Positions 1 to 10,950 are shown, counted from the first letter of the stretch. The stretch is 64,000 nt of DNA from Dryomyza anilis (GCA_951804985.1 OX638130.1:104792040-104856039), one strand, 5' to 3'. The notes: a model not told the origin generated them from the sequence alone. Numbers and translations are program-made.

Positions 1-585
1 ACACATTACAAACTATATAATTCTCTAATGAAATTTCTTTTAACTTTTTTTTTTTGTTTTTTTTTAAGATCTCTTTTGTTTTTTAGTTCTTTAAACTGTT
101 TCAATACTGGCAACATGCATAAGCTTAATAAAGATTATTTTTTTCATTTTTAATTATTAAATAAAATAAATAAATATTACACAAAATAATAATGCAAAGT
201 TGTTTTAAATGCAAATTTTTTAATTCGCTCTTCGATGATTATTTTGTTTCTTAGTGAAGTTCTATAGAATTTAGAAAATCTATATAATTCGTTGTCTTTT
301 TTCCTGAAAATATGTTGCCGACTCCTTTCTTTTCTTTAGAAGTTTGTTTTCTACTTGTTTTCGTTAAAATTACTTTCAATTCTTCAACATTGTGTAAATC
401 TGTAACATGTACAAATTCTTTCAAAATCTAAAATAGGTCGCAAACTTATTAACAACTTGGAGTATTCTTTAAAAAATGTTGTACTCTTATTATATATTAT
501 ATTTTTGTGAAATCTACTTTTAATCGAACTTTAAAAAATTAATAACTAAACTCGTAACTCAGAAATATTCAATTTATAGTGAAAA
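1..585. other. AT-rich non-coding DNA, no gene seen
   Basis: Homopolymer-rich A/T sequence without a coding frame, tRNA-like box pair or recognisable repeat end. It leads directly into the 41-bp satellite. Confidence 0.6.
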
Positions 586-589
586 AAGA

Positions 590-1890
590 TTAATTGAAAT
601 ACAGAAATTCTATTTTATATTCAAAAGACATCAATTGTAATTCAGAATTCGATTTGAAATTCAAAGGACATCAATTGTAATTCTAAAATTCCATTTGAAA
701 TTAAAAAAACACCTCAATTGTAATTCAGAAAATTCATTTGAAATTCAAAAGACATCAATTGTAATTCAGAAATTCCATTTGAAATTCAAAAGACATCAAT
801 TGTAATTCAGAAATTCCATTTGAAATTCAAAAGACATCAATTGTAATTCAGAAATTCCATTTCAAATTCAAAAGACATCAACTGTAATTCAGAAATTCTA
901 TTTGAAATTCAAAAAACATCAATTGTAATTCAAAAATTTTATTTGAAATTTAAAAGACATCAATTGTAATTCAGATATTCAATTTGAAATTCAAAACACA
1001 TCAATTGTAATTCAGAAATTCCATTTGAAATTCAAAAGACATCAATTGTAATTCAGAAATTCCATTTGAAATTCAAAAGACATCAATTGTAATTCAGAAA
1101 TTCCATTTGAAATTCAAAAGACATCAATTGTAATTCAGAAATTCCATTTGAAATTCAAAAGACATCAATTGTAATTCAGAAATTCTATTTGAAATTCAAA
1201 AAACATCAATTGTAATTCAAAAATTTTATTTGAAATTTAAAAGACATCAATTGTAATTCAGATATTCAATTTGAAATTCAAAACACATCAATTGTAATTC
1301 AGAAATTCCATTTTAAATACAAATGACATCATTGAATTCAGAAATTACATTGGAAACTCAAAAGACATCAATTGTTATTCAGAAATTCCATTTGAAATTC
1401 AAAAGACATCAATTTTAATTAAGAAATTCCATTTGAAATTCAAAACACGTTAATTGCAATTCAGAAATTCCATTTGAAATTGAAAAGACATCAATTGTAG
1501 TTCAGAAATTATATTTGAAATTCAAAAGACATCAATTCTAATTCAGAAATTCCATTTGAAAAGACATCAATTATAATTCAGAAATTTCATAAGAAATTCA
1601 AAAGACATTAATTGTAATTCAAAAATTCCATTCAAATATCAAAAGACATCCATTTTAATTCAAAAATTCCATTTGAAATTCAAAAGACATCATTTGTAAT
1701 TCAGAAATTCCATTCGAAATTCCAAAAGACATCAACTGTAATTCAGAAAATCGAAATGAAATTCAAAAGCCATTTATTGTAATTCAGAAATTACCATTTA
1801 ATATTCAAAGGACATCAATTGTAATTCAGATATTCCATTTGAAATTTAAAAGACATCAATTGTAATTTAGAAATACCACATGATTTTCAG
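590..1890. repeat. 41-bp tandem satellite array, about 31 units, with a 287-bp higher-order repeat
   Basis: Monomers follow the pattern GACATCAATTGTAATTCAGA then AATTCCATTTGAAATTCAAAA, with a 41-bp period between successive GACATCAA blocks (for example 751 and 792). A run of distinctive variant monomers beginning at about 896 (TTCTA variant, AAACATC, AAATTTTATTT, GATATTCAAT, ACACATC) recurs in the same order from about 1183. The offset is 287 bp, exactly seven monomers, so the array shows higher-order organisation. Units decay towards 1890, with indels. No open frame runs through it. Confidence 0.93.
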
Positions 1891-1940
1891 AATACATCAT
1901 CTATTTTGAATTCAGAAAATATCAATTAGAATCCATAATT

Positions 1941-2194
1941 CGTCGTTGTAGAAGTAAAAGTCACCAAACACAGTGTTTTCAAAAACTTATTTTTTAAGTT
2001 TATTGATTAATTATAATAAAGAAGTATACAAATTTGAAAAGTTGGAATGTTTTTCAAAAGATAGACGTTTTCTAATTATCAAAAACCAAAAACTTTATTG
2101 CACAGACATTGTCTGACATAATAGAATTTATGTGAACCAACTATTAAAATTTTTAAAATGTAGTTAGTTGGTGACTTTTACTTCTACAACGGCG
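1941..2194 (+). mobile_element. MITE family B, copy 1
   Basis: The left end CGTCGTTGTAGAAGTAAAAG is mirrored at the right end (CTTTTACTTCTACAACGGCG). The same ends, the same 254-bp length and related AT-rich interiors are found at 24624-24877, 27838-28086 and 33413-33644. No coding capacity, so it is a non-autonomous terminal-inverted-repeat DNA element. Confidence 0.85.
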
Positions 2195-2835
2195 AACTTT
2201 CTATATATTAAAATAATCGGTTGCTCGCATAAGAGAGTAAAAGCTCAAAACTATTTTCTAAAAGATTTTAATCGCGCTCGTTTTGCATTTATCTTTTTCT
2301 TTTAAAATTAAAAAAAAAACTCTCAATACTTTAAAACATATTTTAATAATATTTATCTTTATTTTCTGTATTTTTTTTTTTTAAATATAGACTAAAATTA
2401 GTTATGCTTAAATATAAACGTAAATCGGACTAGATGTATTTTATACAGGTTTTTTTTTTGTTTTGTTTTATAAATATTTACAATATGATGCATTTCGTTT
2501 GATTTATGTGCTGCTTAAAATACTATTTTACAATTTATGCAACTTAAACAAATGCTTAAAAGCTAAGCGCTGAAAGAGTCGTAAAGTATTTTGCAAAATA
2601 CAAAAGTGTTTTCGAAAGTAAAATTTTCGTTATTTTGCGGCATATTTTTTTGAAGCAGGAGAGGTTTATTCATCATTATTGTAATAAACGTTTACTTCTT
2701 TTACTCCAATCTCTTTTATCTCTCTCTCTCTCCCATTGATTGATTTGGTTAAATGCAACTTAATATTTTTCTCGATTACCATTTGGTAAACCCTTTTTAA
2801 AGCCTTTCAGGAGCCATTTTGAACGCAAGTTCAAA
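2195..2835. other. 3' flank of the PPxY gene, with candidate poly(A) signal and TC microsatellite
   Basis: This lies downstream of the minus-strand stop at 2836-2838. A minus-strand AATAAA (plus TTTATT, 2665-2670) lies about 165 bp past the stop and could be the polyadenylation signal. A (TC)n run sits at about 2720-2733. Nothing coding is seen. Confidence 0.45.
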
Positions 2836-3472
2836 CTACATATGCAGCGTTGCGCCCCGTGTCGCTGGCTCCTTGTCCGTCGACTCTTGCTCCTCCTTGC
2901 ATTGCTCCATATCAATGACCAGGCACTCGTACGGTGGCGGTGGAATATCAAATTTGATGACGCTGTCATAGCTGGGCGGCAGTGTATCCACGATGCGCAA
3001 AATATCATTTTGCGAATTTATCTGGAAATTATAAAAAAAATTATATTTGTTTATAATTTTCTGTAATAGGTAGAAATAAAATAGTGAAACTTACATGTGG
3101 CACCTGCTGTCCATCGATACGGTTGCCCGCCTCATCTATCGGTCCCGCCCAGATGCAAACGCCCATGCGATGCGTCACATAGCCGCAGATGATGACGCTC
3201 ACAATCAACATTCCAATGCCGAGCGCAAATACGAGCCAACGCGAGTCCGGACTTGTGGCCATGTCGTGCAGATTCTTTTCCAGCTGCAGCGCGCAAAGTA
3301 TCAGTATTGGCACCGCGATCATTGCGACCAGAAGATCGATTACTGGCCGCTGGTGACCGGCCATTGTGCCGTTGCTGTTGTTTGTGCTGCTACTGTTGTT
3401 ATTGGTGCTGTGCAACGAGTTGCTGCTGTGATTGGCACGTGCGGCAATTGTGTTGTGATTCTGTAGCACCAT
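2836..3472 (-). CDS. Two-pass membrane protein with PPxY motifs, 187 aa, unrecognised
   Basis: Two coding exons: 3472-3095 (126 codons) and 3021-2836 (61 codons plus TAG), separated by a 73-bp phase-0 intron with GTAAGT donor and TTTCCAG acceptor. Residues 1-43 are S/N/T-rich and polar. Two hydrophobic segments lie at about 44-63 and 79-99 and are likely membrane-spanning. The C-terminal tail after about residue 115 holds LPPSY (140-144) and PPPPY (153-157), the PPxY class bound by WW domains of Nedd4-type ubiquitin ligases, followed by an acidic stretch. The base composition is much richer in GC than the flanks, as expected for a real fly gene. An acceptor (TTTTCAG) ends one base before the ATG, so an upstream untranslated exon is likely; Met37 is an alternative start. 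By analogy with other small PPxY membrane proteins it may be a ligase adaptor or substrate; that is inference. I cannot name a family. Confidence 0.8.
3022..3094 (-). other. Intron 1 of the PPxY gene's coding region
   Basis: 73 bp, phase 0, donor GTAAGT at 3094-3089, acceptor TTTCCAG ending at 3022. Reading through it gives a hydrophobic extension followed by a stop. Splicing instead restores the conserved-looking PPxY tail in frame. Confidence 0.85.
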
Positions 3473-3473
3473 T

Positions 3474-3490
3474 CTGAAAAAGGTAGATTG
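3474..3490 (-). promoter_or_regulatory. Splice acceptor directly upstream of the PPxY gene start codon
   Basis: On the minus strand a pyrimidine-rich tract ends in CAG one base before the ATG (ACCTTTTTCAG then A then ATG). This pattern usually means the start codon sits at the beginning of the second exon, with the transcription start elsewhere upstream (higher plus coordinates). Confidence 0.6.
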
Positions 3491-4341
3491 AATTTATTAA
3501 TATTTGACTTTATTATATATTACAAATAAATATAAACAGTTCTAAAAGTATTATGAAAATAATAATTCTTTAAAATATCTACACTCAGAAATTAGTTTCT
3601 TAATATAAATTAATATAAAATAACTTCAAATTAAATTTTCTTTATTTAAAATTAAATTTATGAAAAGGAGAACACATTTAATTATTATTTTCTTGTTAAA
3701 GAAAACTATATTTTAAATAAAAGATATATTTTAATATTAAATTTAAATTATTATTTAAATTTTTAGCCTTTTAAAGAATTTAATTATTTTCAACGTGTTG
3801 CAACCCTGCGTGTGACAGATAACATCTATTGTGAATAGCACTTGCATTAAAATGCATTTGTTGCTACAATTGGAAGTTGTGCTGCTGCTGTTTTAAAATA
3901 TAAAAATCAAACAAAGAACGCACTGAATTTAATCAAGGAGTTGAATATTACATATAACACAATTTATATTACTTTATTTCATATAAAGAGAATCTCGGTG
4001 TATTATGTGTATTAAGGAACACTGCCCAGAGGTAAGTGATGAAATTTGTCTATTTTTTGGTAAACATATTTTATAAGATTAGTGTGCAAGCACCACTATG
4101 AAGGAAAACTTAAACATTCATTGGTTTTTATTATATTTCAATGAATTTTAAATTCATCACTCGAGTTCACGGTCATTGAATTCCACAAGTGGCTTTGCAC
4201 AAATGAATTGACAACGTGCTAACCTAAAAATTTATATTATAATATTTCGATTATAAATCGATTAATAGTCAATATAATATCGATTAATTATATACTCGCT
4301 TACAATCGATATTTTTAAAATATAAAGTTTATTGACTGAAC
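3491..4341. other. AT-rich non-coding DNA upstream of the PPxY coding exons
   Basis: No coding frame. TAATCGAT/ATCGATTA-type words occur from about 4255 to 4310 and again at 5300-5385, on either side of the foldback element at 4342-5233. That suggests the foldback interrupted an older AT-rich repeat. Confidence 0.5.
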
Positions 4342-5233
4342 TTTACTTTATAGGGCCGGTGGAAATTTACAAAAAAAATTGTCATCTTTTAAATAAAACA
4401 AATTTCTTTTTGCCGCTCGGACCACTAGAACCGACTAAAAATCGAAAACCGACCGATGTCATAAGTGGTTTTTGAATTGTTACGAAGTGGGCGGGACAAA
4501 CAGATAAAAAAAAAAATGCCTCATGGTCACGTGGTACCCCTTAAAAATCAAAAGTCTGTATTTTTATTATAATTTATGGAAAAGTGGAGTAGCATAATAA
4601 AAATAATAAAATATTCAAAATCCTTTACATTCAGATAAATAATGCCAATTATACGCCAAAAAAAAATTCTGGAACCGGAAAAAAAAAAAATCAGACTAAA
4701 AATCATTTTTCGGCGGAACTTTTATTCACATTAATTAACGCTGACTAAAATAAGGCGCTTCTTATCACATTGCTTAATTCTGTGTACAATACTAATATTA
4801 AATTTTTTGGAGAAATAATAATCTTTTTCCCAGTGTACCCAAAATTTTCAGGTCATTAGAATGTCCATGGTCGTATATTTTAAGAATTTTGAATTTTTAT
4901 ATTTTTTTATTTCGCAACTCCCATTTTCCTGGAATTTGAGTTAAAAAAAAAACAGGTTTTTGATTTTTAAGGGGTACCACGTGACCGTGAGGACACTTTT
5001 TTTATTTTTAAGGTCTGGTTTTTGCATCGCGTGACAATTTTTGTTTTTTTTTTTGTTAGCCCCGCCCACTTGGTAACAATTCAAAAACCACTAATGACCT
5101 CGATCGGTTTTCGATTTATGGACGGTTCCAAGGGGGCGGGAGGACAAGTTTTTTTTTGTTTTTCGACACTCTCCGCCTTTTTTTAAAGGGCGTGACATTT
5201 TTTTTATTATTTAAACCGGTCCTATAAAGTAAA
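4342..5233. mobile_element. Foldback (long inverted repeat) element, about 890 bp
   Basis: The left end TTTACTTTATAGGGCCGGT is mirrored by ACCGGTCCTATAAAGTAAA at the right. Further matching arm blocks include the TGGTCACGTGGTACCCCTTA block (4524-4543) against AAGGGGTACCACGTGACCG (about 4970-4988), and TTTTTGAATTGTTACGAAGT against its complement near 5070. Arms are roughly 250-300 bp. No ORF. It is a non-autonomous DNA element capable of forming a hairpin. Confidence 0.8.
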
Positions 5234-5387
5234 TTTATTACATCTATTATTGAATATCGCTGTAACTTTTTATTTAGAATCAATAATTTTTTTTGTGTTA
5301 CTGTAATCGATAAAGCTATGAAAATAATCGATTATGCCATAATCAATATATCGATTGTTTATCGATTAACTTATTATCGAATACAGT

Positions 5388-5450
5388 AAAATCTCGGTTT
5401 AACGAATGATATATTGTCAGGCCCTTTTGTTATATCGCATTTTTAAAATT
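5388..5450 (+). mobile_element. Possible Tc1/pogo-like element end
   Basis: CAGTAAAATCTCGGTTTAAC resembles the terminal repeats of pogo/Tigger-type elements, which read CAG followed by CTCGGTTTA-like sequence. No matching right end was found, so it is at best a fragment. Confidence 0.3.
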
Positions 5451-5664
5451 AAATTTATTAAGAAAACTAAAACCTTTAATATCAAATTAAAATAAATAAA
5501 TCAATTCTACTTAATAATTTGTTTTTGACATAATTTTAAGTACAATAATTCAAATTCACTTTATGTTTTAAATGATATGTTTTAAATAAAAAAAAATTAA
5601 AATAGTGTAATATTTTAAATTTAAACAAATATTAAAATTAATCAATTGGGCATTGAATACATTA

Positions 5665-5973
5665 TAATAATAATAGTTTGGCGCTACAGTCCTATATAGA
5701 ACTTCGGCCGAGCTCTCTCACCATTTTTAGCTGTGCGTGTTATATTTGTACTCAAAGTGGTGGGACCTACAGTTTATTGCCGAATCCGAACGGCGGGTGA
5801 GAGCTTTTCATAGGCAATGTTTTACTCTCGTAGGTTTGCCATTTACTGACGAGAGGTAGCGCGGTATAGAAAAATGTTTCTATGAAAAGATGTTGTTAGC
5901 CCCAGTCCAGGCTTGAACCGGGGACCTTTCGGCTCGCAGTCCAACGCACTAACCACTGAGCTACCGCGGCTAC
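5665..5973 (-). mobile_element. tRNA-derived SINE, copy S1, full length
   Basis: The tRNA-like head reads on the minus strand from about 5973, with A-box (TAGCTCAGTGGTTAG) and B-box (GGTTCAAGCC), followed by a tRNA-unrelated body and a TAA-rich tail. It is flanked by the 9-bp direct repeat AATACATTA at 5656-5664 and 5974-5982, the signature of target-primed retroposition. Nearly identical to S3 and S4. Confidence 0.93.
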
Positions 5974-6027
5974 AATACATTACTATTTAATAAAAAGTAA
6001 ATACACAAGTATAAATAACCATATAAA

Positions 6028-6150
6028 GGGTTTTTCAACAGGGATGCTACAAAAGTAGAGCGACAGGGACAGCAAACGACGCCATATTTCTTGCCGCCCT
6101 TTTGACATTTCTCTTCAGTAAGGTTTGCCATATCATGATGGAAAGATATA
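6028..6150 (+). mobile_element. MITE family E, truncated copy
   Basis: Matches the left half of the complete element at 47448-47691 (GGGTTTTTCAACAGGG end, then GCTACAAAAGTAGAGCGACA). It breaks off after the ATCATGATGGAA segment, so it lacks the right inverted repeat. Confidence 0.75.
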
Positions 6151-6187
6151 GAGTATTTAAAAAATATTTTTGTTTTTGTTCGAAAGG

Positions 6188-6300
6188 GTTAATCAATTAA
6201 TCGGGATTCTGATTAATCAAAATTGTGATTATATGATTAATTAGGGTTTCTGATTAATCGATTAATCAATTAATTAGAATTATGATTGATTGTAAAATTT
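6188..6300. mobile_element. Fragment of GATTAATC-rich hAT-like MITE family F
   Basis: Clustered CTGATTAATCGATTAATC words match the interior of the better preserved copies at 47940-48380 and 53365-53679. Ends are not preserved. Confidence 0.6.
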
Positions 6301-6408
6301 CCTATTTTTTCTAAATTCTTCTAAAATAAAAAGAAGATATATAAAATATATTTAAACTAATAAAATATTATTAAAACTAATATATAATAATTTTATATGG
6401 TATTATTG

Positions 6409-6684
6409 CACACAAAAAAATCTTCTTTTCGCATGAGATTGGAAAAACGATTAAGTTAGTTCTTGTAACAACCAACTTTGTTCGGTTAATTAAATTCGGT
6501 TAGCCTATACACACTCAAAATTGTTTTAAAACTACTTGGAATAGTTCTAAAACTGTTCGAAATTGGTTAAAGTCCAAACTACAACTCTTAGTTTTGACTA
6601 TAACAACCGACTAAGTGGTTAAGAGAACCAACTAAGTTGGTTAGGCAAAGGGTAGGTAGGCGCAACTATTCTCTATTGTGTGTA
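6409..6684 (-). mobile_element. MITE family C, copy C1
   Basis: Diverged copy, reversed relative to C4. It carries the GGTTGTTA/ACCGACTAAG block, the AACTGTTCGAAATTGGTT block and degenerate CACACAGAA-type ends (GCACACAAAAA at left, TATTGTGTGTA at right). Confidence 0.8.
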
Positions 6685-7368
6685 TAATAATATAATAAAT
6701 ACGAAAGTTAATTTATTATTACCTATTATTACAACCGCAATTAAATAGTGAATAAACTTAAAATCTATTAATAGATTTGAAATATATTTAATTCTTATTA
6801 ACTGCTTAAATATATCTCACTAGTTCAATGGAAAACTAAAATAAATAAAAGTACATTCTATAAATATAATTATGGCTTTTATTTAGACTAATTTAATATG
6901 CGCATTTTAATTAGAGTCACAAGACTGCAAAAAATGCTTTCAATGGAAAAATTTAGCTATTTACTCAAATTAAATATTTTATTATTCAATTATTTGCAAA
7001 TGTTCAATATTTTCACTGATTATAATTTATGTAGAATTGGCAAAAATATCTTTATTGTGCTAAGTAACTGCTGCGAAAGATTTGATAAATATTTTCACAT
7101 TGAATTTATAAACTAATAGACAAATAAACAGAGGGGGCGAAATATACTAATAAAAAGTAACATTATTAAAAATAACAATTATGCAATCAAATAAAATATA
7201 TATTTATGCATATTATATAAAATTTATTATTAGAGTCTGTCTTGAATGTGTGAACAAATTGCCATTAAATAATATATATTCTTAACAATTTGTATTAACA
7301 CTTACGAAGTTAGAATGTTTACAGAATTTTAAATATTTAGTTGACGACTATGTTGTTATACTAACGGT
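6685..7368. other. AT-rich non-coding DNA, no gene seen
   Basis: A 72-codon open frame at 6898-7116 is rich in F, L, I and N, as chance frames in AT-rich DNA are. It has no recognisable motif. No repeats of the named families are seen. Confidence 0.5.
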
Positions 7369-7641
7369 ACACACAGAATAGATAATAGTTGCGCCAATCA
7401 ACCTCTTCGGTTCTCTTAACCGCTTAGTCGGTTCTTATAGTCAAACCTAAAATAGTTGTAGTTTGAACAACAATCAATTTCGAACTGTTTTCGAACACTT
7501 TGGATTGTGTATTGGCTAATATTTGAAGCGTAAACCAAATATGGCAATACCATCAACAAATTTCTATCAACCTTGTTTCAACCGAATAGAGTTGGTTTCT
7601 TTATTCCAACCTCATGCCATAAGAGTATTTTTCGGTATGTA
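7369..7641 (+). mobile_element. MITE family C, copy C2
   Basis: Begins TACACACAGAATAGAT, carries the AACCGCTTAGTCGGTT block and the AACCGAATAGAGTTGGTT block, and ends in degenerate AGTATTTTTCGGTATGTA. Confidence 0.8.
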
Positions 7642-7648
7642 AATATAC

Positions 7649-7700
7649 CAGCAAACCAAAAGATATTTTAACGATATCAAAACGATTTAAATAAAATAAT
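7649..7700 (+). mobile_element. End fragment of MITE family G
   Basis: CCAGCAAACCAAAAGATATT followed by AACGATATC matches the left terminus of the element at 55271-55608. The rest of the element is missing. Confidence 0.5.
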
Positions 7701-9165
7701 ATATAATTGCAATTTGAATAGAATTAACATATTATAATAATTTAAGTTTACCTTGAATCGAACACAGTGCTCAAGAGTATTTCGGCCGGTAAATGAATTC
7801 GCATTTTTATACACTGTATAAATTACTATTTAATTCCGATTTAAATTAATTTAGTGTTTGCTCACAATATAAATTAATTAATTTTACAATAGACTAATTG
7901 TTGCCATTTGTTGACAAGTGTTTAAAAATCTATTAGAAAACATGTTATAATTATTCACCACAATTTAATTAATTATCAACTATTTGTCACATAGAAACAC
8001 ACACACATCCAAACATTTAACACATTATGTTAAACTAGTTGAAATCAGTTCAAGCGAAAGCATTTTTAATTTTTTTGCACTCCACCAAAGGTTATCATTA
8101 TTATCAATCCTTATCACTCGCAAAAGCATCATCACAATTATCATATGATGCATTTCAATGCATTTAGCACTGCGTAGTGTAATTTCGAAATTACATTGAA
8201 CGACATTTCTTATCACTATTTATCTCGTGCATTTAAACAAAATACATAAATGAAATAAATGTGCGATAAGAAAGTCATCGGATGCTGTGCATTTGTGCGA
8301 TTTGTGATGTGTGATAAAAAGTATTGCATGTGACATGTCTTGTGACTGAATGCAGTCATTAATTTGACACGGTGTTTTATTTATTTAATGGTTGACGTAC
8401 ATTTTAACTCTTGGCATATTTAAAATTTATTAAAATTCTAGTTATATTTAAATATTTATAATAAAAATATTCCTTATTAGTCATGCGAAATGCATTATTA
8501 ACGTTGTGTGCAAGAGTATGATCAAGGGCGTGTAATTTTTTTTTTCATTTTGTTTATAATACTGAACCGGATAACGACCCTTCTCTTTAAGGAGTTTTGT
8601 GTCCTACGCATTTTATAATGAGAGCGCTTAAAAATTCGTCTAATAACACAGATTATATAACATTTAGTACAACATAGCATCGTGGCATCAATATTCAATA
8701 AGAGCATCATCTACACTTTACAGAAAACCATTACCACCCGAAAGTAATTTCTACGAAACTATTTCCGGATTCACACGAATGACTCCCCCAAAATGGATTT
8801 TTTTTCCTTCCTTAAGGGATATATTTGCTTCATGGAAGTATACGCTTGGTGATGTCATTATTTAAGAAAATATTAATTCGAAATATGTCCATATCGGGGA
8901 AATGTTTCGATGAAATGTATCATGGGGGTTATGCCATGTTTTTCTAGTGTTTTTCTACATTTTTTGGTCATTAACGTTTTAAAGATTTGAATTTTTGAAC
9001 ACATTTCTTTCGTATTCCATTGAAAATACTTTAGCTAATATTTTGAAATAAACCACATGAAATTTGGATTGATCTGACCAAAGTTATGACCTTTCATACT
9101 TTCTAATTAGTTCTAGTCCAAGATAAAGACAAAAAAACATTGAAGGCTTCTCCTGCAAAACTCAC
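7701..9165. other. Non-coding DNA containing a cluster of GATA words
   Basis: No gene seen. Between about 8090 and 8320 there are roughly eight TTATC/GATAA words in 230 bp (for example TTATCA, CTTATCAC, TTATCTCG, GCGATAAG, GTGATAAA). This exceeds what I would expect by chance in AT-rich DNA, so the stretch may be a GATA-factor enhancer. This is inference from word density only. Confidence 0.3.
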
Positions 9166-9169
9166 TTTA

Positions 9170-10262
9170 GACTTATCCCCTTATCACGAAAAACGAAGAC
9201 GAATTCGTCAGATATTCCAGTGAATAAATCAAAAACGAAATGAACAAAGTTCGGTCGGGAGCATAGTTGCAAGAAAAAATACAGCTTACGAGAATTTTAT
9301 GTCCTTGCGGGAAATGATTTTTCACACCAAGGAAATTTCCCACGTGTTGCAAAAAAATTCTCATACATGGAAAATTTTCCAGTCGAAAAAAATGCAGCGG
9401 TACGGTGGGAATTTGTGGAAATTGTTTGAAAATTTGTGAGAATTGTGAGAATGATTTTAAAATTGATTGGAATTTGTAAGAATTTTTCTCTGTGGGATAT
9501 TGTGAAAATTGTATGTGGGAAAAATTATTATACAGTTTGGCCGGAAAAATACATTTTCTGTCCTTTCGGGAAATGATTTCTCACACGAGGGAAACTTCCC
9601 ACGTGTTGCAAAACAATTCTCACACATGGGAAATTTTCCTGACGACGAAAACGCAGCGGTACAGTGGGAATTATAGAGATAACTATGTGAGAATTGGTGC
9701 GAATTTGTAAGAATTGTTTTGGAATTAGTGGGAACTTGTAAGCATGTTTCTCTGTAGGATATTTTGAGAATTGCATGTGGGAAAAAGTATTATACAGTTT
9801 GACCGGAAAATACATTTTCTGTCCTTTCGGGAAATGATTTCTCACTCGGGGGAAACTTCTCACGTGTTGCAAAACAATTCTCACACATGGGAAATTTTCC
9901 AGACGACGAAAACGCAGCGGTACAGTGGGAATTTTAGAGAGAGTTGTTTAGAGAGAATTGTTTTGGAATTAGTGGTAATTTGTAAGAATTTTTCTCTGTA
10001 GGATATTTTGAGAATTGCATGTGTGAAAAAAGTATTATACAGTTTGGCCGGAAAAAATACATTTTCTGTCATTGCGGGAAATGGTTTCTCACACGAGGGA
10101 AATTTTCTACATATTGCTAAAAATTCTCAGACATAGGTAATTTCCCAGTCGAAGAAAATGCAGCGGTACGGTGGGGATTTGAGAGAGAACTGTGTGAGAA
10201 TTGGTGTTAATTAGTAACGTTTTTTTATCTGGGGGTTATTGTGAAAATTGCATGAGGGAAAA
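9170..10262. repeat. Tandem repeat, four units of about 260 bp
   Basis: The block GTCCTTTCGGGAAATGATTT and its variants recurs at about 9302, 9561, 9822 and 10069 (periods 259, 261 and 247). Each unit also carries GTGTTGCAAAA, an AACGCAGCGGTAC-type block and a TTTCTCTGT block. Open frames of up to 118 codons on both strands are products of the repeat and are not conserved coding sequence. Confidence 0.88.
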
Positions 10263-10299
10263 AGTAATTCGTGTGAGAATTTGATCTGGTAACCGTGGT

Positions 10300-10572
10300 T
10301 AGTGCGTTGGACTGCGAGCCGAAAGGTATTCAGTTCAAGCCTGGACTGGGGCTAACAACATATTTTCATTGAAACATTTTTCTACACCGCACTACCTCTC
10401 GGCAGTAAATGGCAAACCTACGAGAGTAAAAACATTGCCTATGAAAAGACGTTCGAATTCCGCAATAAACTGTAGGTCCCACCACTTTGAGTAAAAATAT
10501 AACTCGCACAGCTCAACCTGGCGAGAGAGCTCGGCCTAAGTTCCTTATATGACTGTAGTGCCAAATTTTATA
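10300..10572 (+). mobile_element. tRNA-derived SINE, copy S2, 5'-truncated
   Basis: Starts inside the A-box region (TAGTGCGTTGGACTGCGAG), then the head, a B-box and the full SINE body, which is more diverged than S1 or S4. It is flanked by the direct repeat TAACCGTGGT at 10290-10299 and 10573-10582. The true 5' end is missing, as in incomplete reverse transcription. Confidence 0.85.
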
Positions 10573-10728
10573 TAACCGTGGTCGGGAGTGTCCGTATCTT
10601 AAAAAGGTACATCAAGAACTATACAGAGGTGGTGAGGTAAGATAAAAAATCTAAATGACAAACATCAAATATACGGTTACAATTAGACTCAGCCTTTTTT
10701 CGATTTTTCGGTTACAACTCGGTTACTG

Positions 10729-10950
10729 CACTCCGAAAAATTTACCATAAAATTAATAGTTTTTACTATTGAAATTAGTCAATAAGATAAACTATTAATT
10801 CAATCGGTAAATCCTATTAAATACTACAAAATACTATAAAATTATATTTAACTCTGAATGAAAATATTTTTAGTTTTTGTATACTATTAAATCAATAAAT
10901 GTCCCATTGACAAATTTTTATAGAATTTTATAAGATTTTTTTTCAGAGTG
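10729..10950 (+). mobile_element. MITE family K, copy 1
   Basis: Ends CACTCCGAAAAATTTACCAT and TTTTTTTCAGAGTG are inverted repeats of the same type as the complete copy at 48835-49050. The interior shares TTAATAGTTTTTACTATT and ATAAAATACTATAAAAT blocks. About 222 bp, no coding capacity. Confidence 0.7.

Noticed and set aside
590..1890. CRISPR-like regular repeats
   Set aside because: The 41-bp units are contiguous with no unique spacers, and the genome is eukaryotic. It is a satellite.
3095..3477. Plus-strand frames opposite the PPxY exon
   Set aside because: Cysteine-rich antisense shadow. The minus strand has proper splicing, membrane segments and PPxY motifs.
6028..6300. E and F elements in the same order here and at 47448-48380, suggesting one composite transposon
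   Set aside because: The spacing and the intervening sequence differ, and the F copy at 53365 stands alone with its own target duplication.
9492..10072. Frames of up to 118 codons around a repeated HTWEIF-like peptide
   Set aside because: They repeat with the 260-bp satellite on both strands; not a protein family.
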